Shown here: positions 60,644 through 64,000 of the stretch, piece by piece
How positions within the stretch are numbered: position 1 is the first letter of the stretch
Layout: every line of letters begins with the position of its first letter
Source: Nageia nagi
Lineage: Eukaryota > Pinophyta
Assembly: GCA_050084985.1 (NCBI GenBank)
Contig: JBITNC010000001.1
Location: 206,832,001 to 206,896,000, forward strand
Direction of reading: 5' to 3'
DNA: 64,000 nucleotides
The notes under the pieces: generated by a model
The model's database searches: none
What the model was told of the DNA's origin: nothing
Seen by the model: only the letters and a program-made list of their open reading frames with translations
Program-made: the position numbers and the translations under genes

Positions 60644-60950
60644 CTTATCATGCCTATGAGTGGAGTTCTAGCTCTCATAATCAGCTTATCATGCCTATGA
60701 GTGGAGTTCCAGCTCCCATTATTAGTTTGTCATGCCTATAAGTGGAGTCCTAGCTCCCATTATTAGTTTGTCATGCCTATGAGTGGATTCCCAGCTCCCA
60801 TTATCAGTTTATCATGCCTATGAGTGGAATCCCAGCTCCCATTATTAGCTTATCATGCTTATGAGTGGAGTTCCAGCTCCTGTTATCAGTTTATCATGCT
60901 TATGAGTGGAGTCTAGCTCCCATTATTAGCTTATCATGCCTCTTGGTGGA
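60644..60950. repeat. 41-bp minisatellite, about 7 copies
   Basis: Units begin at 60644, 60685, 60726, 60767 and 60808, exactly 41 bp apart, and continue to about 60950. Core CTTATCATGCCTATGAGTGG then AGTTCCAGCTCCCATTATTAG. Confidence 0.95.
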
Positions 60951-60964
60951 GTGTTAACTCCATT

Positions 60965-61640
60965 AGTTTATCACTTATTTTGCAGAGTTCAATTCTTATG
61001 CAACTGTAGTACACCTCTTGGTGCGAAGGCTCAATTGTGTGGAACTTAGCTCTCATGTATCAGCTTATCACTTGTTTTGTGAAGTTTGGTTCTTATGCAA
61101 CTACAGTACACCTCTTGGTGTGAAGGCTCAGTTATGTGGAACTTAGCTCTCATGTATCAGCTTATCACCTATTTTGTAGAGTTCGGTTCTTATGCAACTA
61201 TAGCACACCTCTTGGTGCGAAGGCTCAATTGTGTGGAACTTAGCTCTCACATATCAACTTATCATTATTTTGTAGAGTTTAGTTCTTATGCAACTGCAGC
61301 ACATCTCTTGGTGCAAAGGCTCAGTTATGTGGAACTTAGCTCTCACATATCAGCTTATCATTATTTTGTAGAGTTTGGTTCTTATGCAACTACAGCACAT
61401 CTCTTGGTGCGAAGGCTCAGTTGTGTGGAACTTAGCTCTCACATATTAGCTTATCATTATTTTACGGAGTTCAATTCTTATGCAACTATAGCACATCTCT
61501 TGGTGTGAAGGCTCAGTTGTGTGGAACTTAGCTTTCACATATCAGCTTATCATTATTTTGTGGAGTTTGGTTCTTATGCAACTGCAGTACACCTCTTGGT
61601 GCGAAGGCTCAGTTGTGTGGAACTTAGCTCTCCCCTATGT
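60965..61640. repeat. 96/97-bp tandem repeat, 7 copies
   Basis: CTTATGCAACT anchors at 60995, 61092, 61189, 61285, 61381, 61477 and 61573: spacing 97, 97, then 96 four times. The unit includes CTCTTGGTGCGAAGGCTCAG, GTGTGGAACTTAGCTCTCA and CAGCTTATCA. Because 96 is a multiple of 3, one frame stays open for 140 codons as a 32-residue repeat (SHISAYHYFVEFGSYATAAH...). I regard the frame as a by-product of the period. Confidence 0.95.
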
Positions 61641-61649
61641 TTGGTTATG

Positions 61650-61860
61650 GTTATCATGTCTTGTCTTGTGAGTTGGTCATGTGTGTTATCATGTCTTGTC
61701 ATGTGAGTTGGTCATGTGTGTTATCATGTCTTGTCTTGTGAGTTGGTCATGTGTGTTATCATGTCTTGTCTTGTGAGTTGGTCATGTGTGTTATCATGTC
61801 TTGTCTGGTGAGTTGGTCATGTGTGTTGTCATGTCTTGTCTTGTGATGTGGTCTTGTGAA
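61650..61860. repeat. 35-bp minisatellite, about 6 copies
   Basis: TTATCATGTCTTGTCTTGTG then AGTTGGTCATGTGTG; anchors at 61651, 61686 and 61721 (period 35), ending as GTGATGTGGTC near 61850. Confidence 0.95.
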
Positions 61861-62099
61861 GTTGTCATCCGGTCGACATGTGTGGTCAATTCATCTATCT
61901 GATCATTGTCATGTGTGTTGTCAGGTTTGTCGTCATGGGTCATCAGCATTACAGTAAGATTATCAGCTTATCAAATGATCAGATATATCAGGCTATCACC
62001 TTCTATAGCAAAATGCAAGGGGCAAGCATGCCCAAGGTAATATCAAAAGGGAGTTTTCTCAACCTATATCTAGTTGTAGACACTTAAAATAAACACTAT

Positions 62100-63165
62100 T
62101 ACTAGTTCAGTGCGGGCTTTTCGTCATTATCATAATTCTAGAATGTTATACTGGTTCTGGATATTAAATTTTCTCAGGCTGACGTCAGCACTTCCGGGAC
62201 CCGAGGTTCAGTTAAAATTACGAACTTCATTCTCCCTATAACATCATCGTCAGAATTTCAGAATGTTATACTGGTTCCAGATATTTTATCACCTCAGGAT
62301 GATGTCAGCATTTTCGAGACCCAGGTTCACTTAAAATGTGAATATCATTCTCCCCATGGCATCATCTTCTTAATTTCGGAATGTTATACTGGCTCCAGAT
62401 ATTTGGTCACTCCCTGATGACCTCATCATCTTCGAAACCAGGGTTCAGTTAAAACTATGAACTTTGTTTCCCCTCGTGATGTCATCGTCAGAATTCCGAA
62501 ATGTCATACTGGCTCTAGATATTTGGTCACTCCCTGATGACCTCATCATCTTCCAAGATCTGGGTTCAGTTAAAACTATGAACTTTGTTTCCCCCTGTGA
62601 TGTCATCATTAGAATTCTGGAATGTTATACTGGTTCTAGATATTTAATCACCTCGGGATGATGTCAGCATTTCCAGGACCCGGGTTCACTTAAACTGTGA
62701 ATATCATTCTCCCCGTGATGTCATCTTCTTAATTCCAGAATGTTATACTGGCTCCAGATATTTGGTCACTCCCTGATGACCTCATCATCTTCGGAACCCA
62801 GGTTCAGTTAAAACTATGAACTTTGTTTCCCCCCGTGACGTCATCGTTAGAATTCCAGAATGTCATACTGGATCTGGATATTTGGTCACTCCCTGATGAC
62901 CTCATCATCTTCTGGGATTCGGGTTTAGTTAAAACTATGAACTTTATTTCCCCCCATGACATCATCATCAGAATTCTGGAATGTTATACTGGTTCTGGAT
63001 ATTTAATCACCTCGGGATGATGTCAGCATTTCCGGGACTTGTGTTCACTTAAATTGTGAATATCATTCTCCCCGTGATGTCATCTTCTTAATTCCAAAAT
63101 GTTATACTGGCTCCAGATATTTGGTCACTCCCTGATGACCTCATCATCTTTGAAACCCAAACTTT
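62100..63165. repeat. About 120-bp tandem repeat, 9 copies, with a 359-bp higher-order period
   Basis: GAATGTTATACTGG anchors at about 62141, 62261, 62379, 62500, 62619, 62737, 62857, 62978 and 63095. Each unit holds GGTTCAGTTAAAACTATGAA, a TGATGTCATC box, TTCCGGAATG(T)TATACTGG and CCAGATATTTGGTCACTCC or ATATTTAATCACCTCGGGAT. Unit types recur every third copy (62464-62661 and 62823-63020 are near-identical, 359 bp apart). Confidence 0.93.
62178..62189. promoter_or_regulatory. Perfect palindrome GCTGACGTCAGC (bZIP/TGA-type site) in the 120-bp array
   Basis: 12-bp palindrome with TGACGTCA, the core bound by plant TGA/bZIP factors. Decayed forms (TGATGTCAGC, TGACGTCATC, TGATGTCATC) recur in every unit. 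Function is inferred from the motif only. Confidence 0.4.
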
Positions 63166-63205
63166 TCCATAATTAAGCTTTTAATTTACTTCCAGAATGT
63201 GCTAT

Positions 63206-63340
63206 TTCCAGAACACTCACTTCCGGAACACTTATTTTCGAAACACTTATTTCTGGAACACTCACTTCCGGAACACTTATTTCTGGAACACTCACTTCCA
63301 GAACACTTATTTTCGAAATACTCACTTCCAAAACACTTTC
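63206..63340. repeat. 15-bp minisatellite, 9 copies
   Basis: TTCCGGAACACTCAC / TTCCGGAACACTTAT alternating, exact 15-bp units from 63206 to 63340. Each holds the 8-bp palindrome TTCCGGAA or a decayed form (TTTCGAAA, TTCTGGAA). A following ATTCCGGAATG (about 63341) links it to the 120-bp array. Confidence 0.95.
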
Positions 63341-64000
63341 ATTCCGGAATGTTTTTATTTTGGAACGCTTTTACTATTGACTCCGGCTTGTTTTGAACTC
63401 ATGATTGCAGGTAAAGTATCAGGGGTTTCAATAAAGAATTTATTATATTTCAAACATATATGAAACAGGTGTTTTTTCTGACCCTTATCATTAAAAAATG
63501 ATAATAGAACGACCATTCTAATGTTAATATATAATCACTAAAAACTCGGTGACGATCCTTGAACAGTTAAATAATAAACAAATTTAAGTCCAAAATAGCC
63601 GAGTACGTCCAATTTGAAATCATGAATGCAGATCAAAGATAATACCATATTCAAATTTAGGTCGGGAGGTTACCTGAAATCTTGGGATGATAAACAAATT
63701 AATAACAACCTATTGAGCTTATAAATACAAGCTCTGTATGAGAATGCGGGGACCCAATTTTTTTTAGCGAAGCTCTGTTGAAATCAAAGCAGGAGATTAT
63801 TCGCAAAAGGTTGTAAGCTTGATCAATAGCACATCTCATATTAATTATACTTCCATATTATGTTATTCATTGGATGATTAATATGTATGAACAGGTATGC
63901 TTTTGATGTGTTGTTCATTTTCGGTGTGTAGGGTCAATACAGAAAAGGAACGACTGAAGTAAGTGTGGAAGAGAACAACCAAGGAATAGGCAAAATACTT
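63341..64000. other. No gene recognised; non-repetitive end of window
   Basis: Higher GC than the left of the window and unlike any other segment here. It includes TTGCAGGTAAAGT at about 63404, a splice-donor-like string, and AATAAAG at 63431. It does not match the start of the TRG-2 LTR, so it is not its 3' LTR. Confidence 0.4.

Larger units (their letters stand above)
54478..64000 (+). mobile_element. TRG-2: gag-only LTR retrotransposon with antisense PMD gene (3' LTR not in window)
   Basis: 5' LTR (54478-55331), PBS (55334-55346), gag (55354-57390), about 510 bp spacer, antisense PMD gene (59720-57899), then five tandem arrays. No protease, RT or integrase. Its order mirrors TRG-1 at 5260-1. 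It is richer in CAG/CTG/CG than its surroundings, implying a later insertion. The 3' boundary is not seen; attribution of sequence beyond about 60.3 kb to this element is inference. Confidence 0.7.

Noticed and set aside
61086-61508. 140-codon open frame with 32-residue repeats
   Set aside because: The unit of 96 bp is a multiple of three, so one frame stays open by periodicity; no promoter, conserved start or family resemblance.
62464-63020. Two similar 65-codon open frames
   Set aside because: They are the same part of the 359-bp higher-order repeat, not a gene pair.
63197-63463. Overlapping open frames with 5-residue repeats (SLPEH / RNTYF)
   Set aside because: Two frames are open at once across a 15-bp array, which is expected from the period and not from coding selection.
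63341-64000. 3' LTR of TRG-2
   Set aside because: It shares neither the TGTTAACACATAAAAATG start nor the internal blocks of 54478-55331.

Overview
The window looks like plant nuclear heterochromatin, most likely from a large-genome gymnosperm. It is very AT-rich. I see no intact single-copy gene, rRNA or tRNA. Almost everything recognisable is a decayed LTR retrotransposon, plus remnants of plant-specific families: plant mobile domain (PMD) genes and PLS-type pentatricopeptide repeat (PPR) genes. The gymnosperm assignment is inference from the degree of decay and from a vague memory of similar Ty3/Gypsy proteins in conifers. No search was possible. Most stops in the relics are TAG or TAA where the family has Gln, as expected from C-to-T decay of methylated CAG/CAA.

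Layout. 1-5260 is the 5' part (minus strand) of a non-autonomous, gag-only LTR element (TRG-1): LTR 4439-5260, gag 2275-4401, and on the opposite strand an intron-containing PMD gene, 1-1748. TRG-1 abuts a Ty3/Gypsy element of Tat type (Gypsy-A, minus, about 14.2 kb down to 5261). Gypsy-A has gag, protease, an RNase H upstream of RT, RT, a second RNase H, integrase, and a long uncharacterised 3' ORF. A third PMD pseudogene lies at 17.49-19.7 kb (minus). Copia-A (19961-25143, plus) is complete, with two LTRs, PBS and PPT. A relic Gypsy PPT/LTR lies near 26.9 kb. Copia-B (27.74-31.39 kb, plus) has lost its 5' part. PPR fragments fill 31.4-32.3 and 35.65-38.29 kb, some as tandem microduplications. 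A hairpin array follows at 38.54-38.96 kb.

39.88-54.48 kb is a minus-strand Gypsy nest: an LTR/PBS at 39.88 kb, an integrase relic (Gypsy-D, 42.36-43.25 kb), Gypsy-C (43.33-46.40 kb) and Gypsy-B (46.40-54.48 kb, with gag, protease, RT, RNase H, Tat-type second RNase H and integrase). TRG-2, the youngest element, starts at 54478 in the opposite orientation to TRG-1: LTR, gag 55354-57390, antisense PMD 57899-59720. Five different tandem arrays (41, 96, 35, about 120 and 15 bp units) then run back to back from 60.64 to 63.34 kb. Its 3' LTR is not seen before the window ends.

How the parts relate. TRG-1 and TRG-2 have gag but no recognisable protease, RT or integrase, so they should depend on a helper. 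They share a 13-base primer-binding-site core with Gypsy-B and with the LTR at 39.9 kb, which makes a Gypsy-B-like Tat element a plausible helper (inference). The most noteworthy object is this TRG family: a mobilised gag transcription unit with an antisense host-like gene that keeps its intron.
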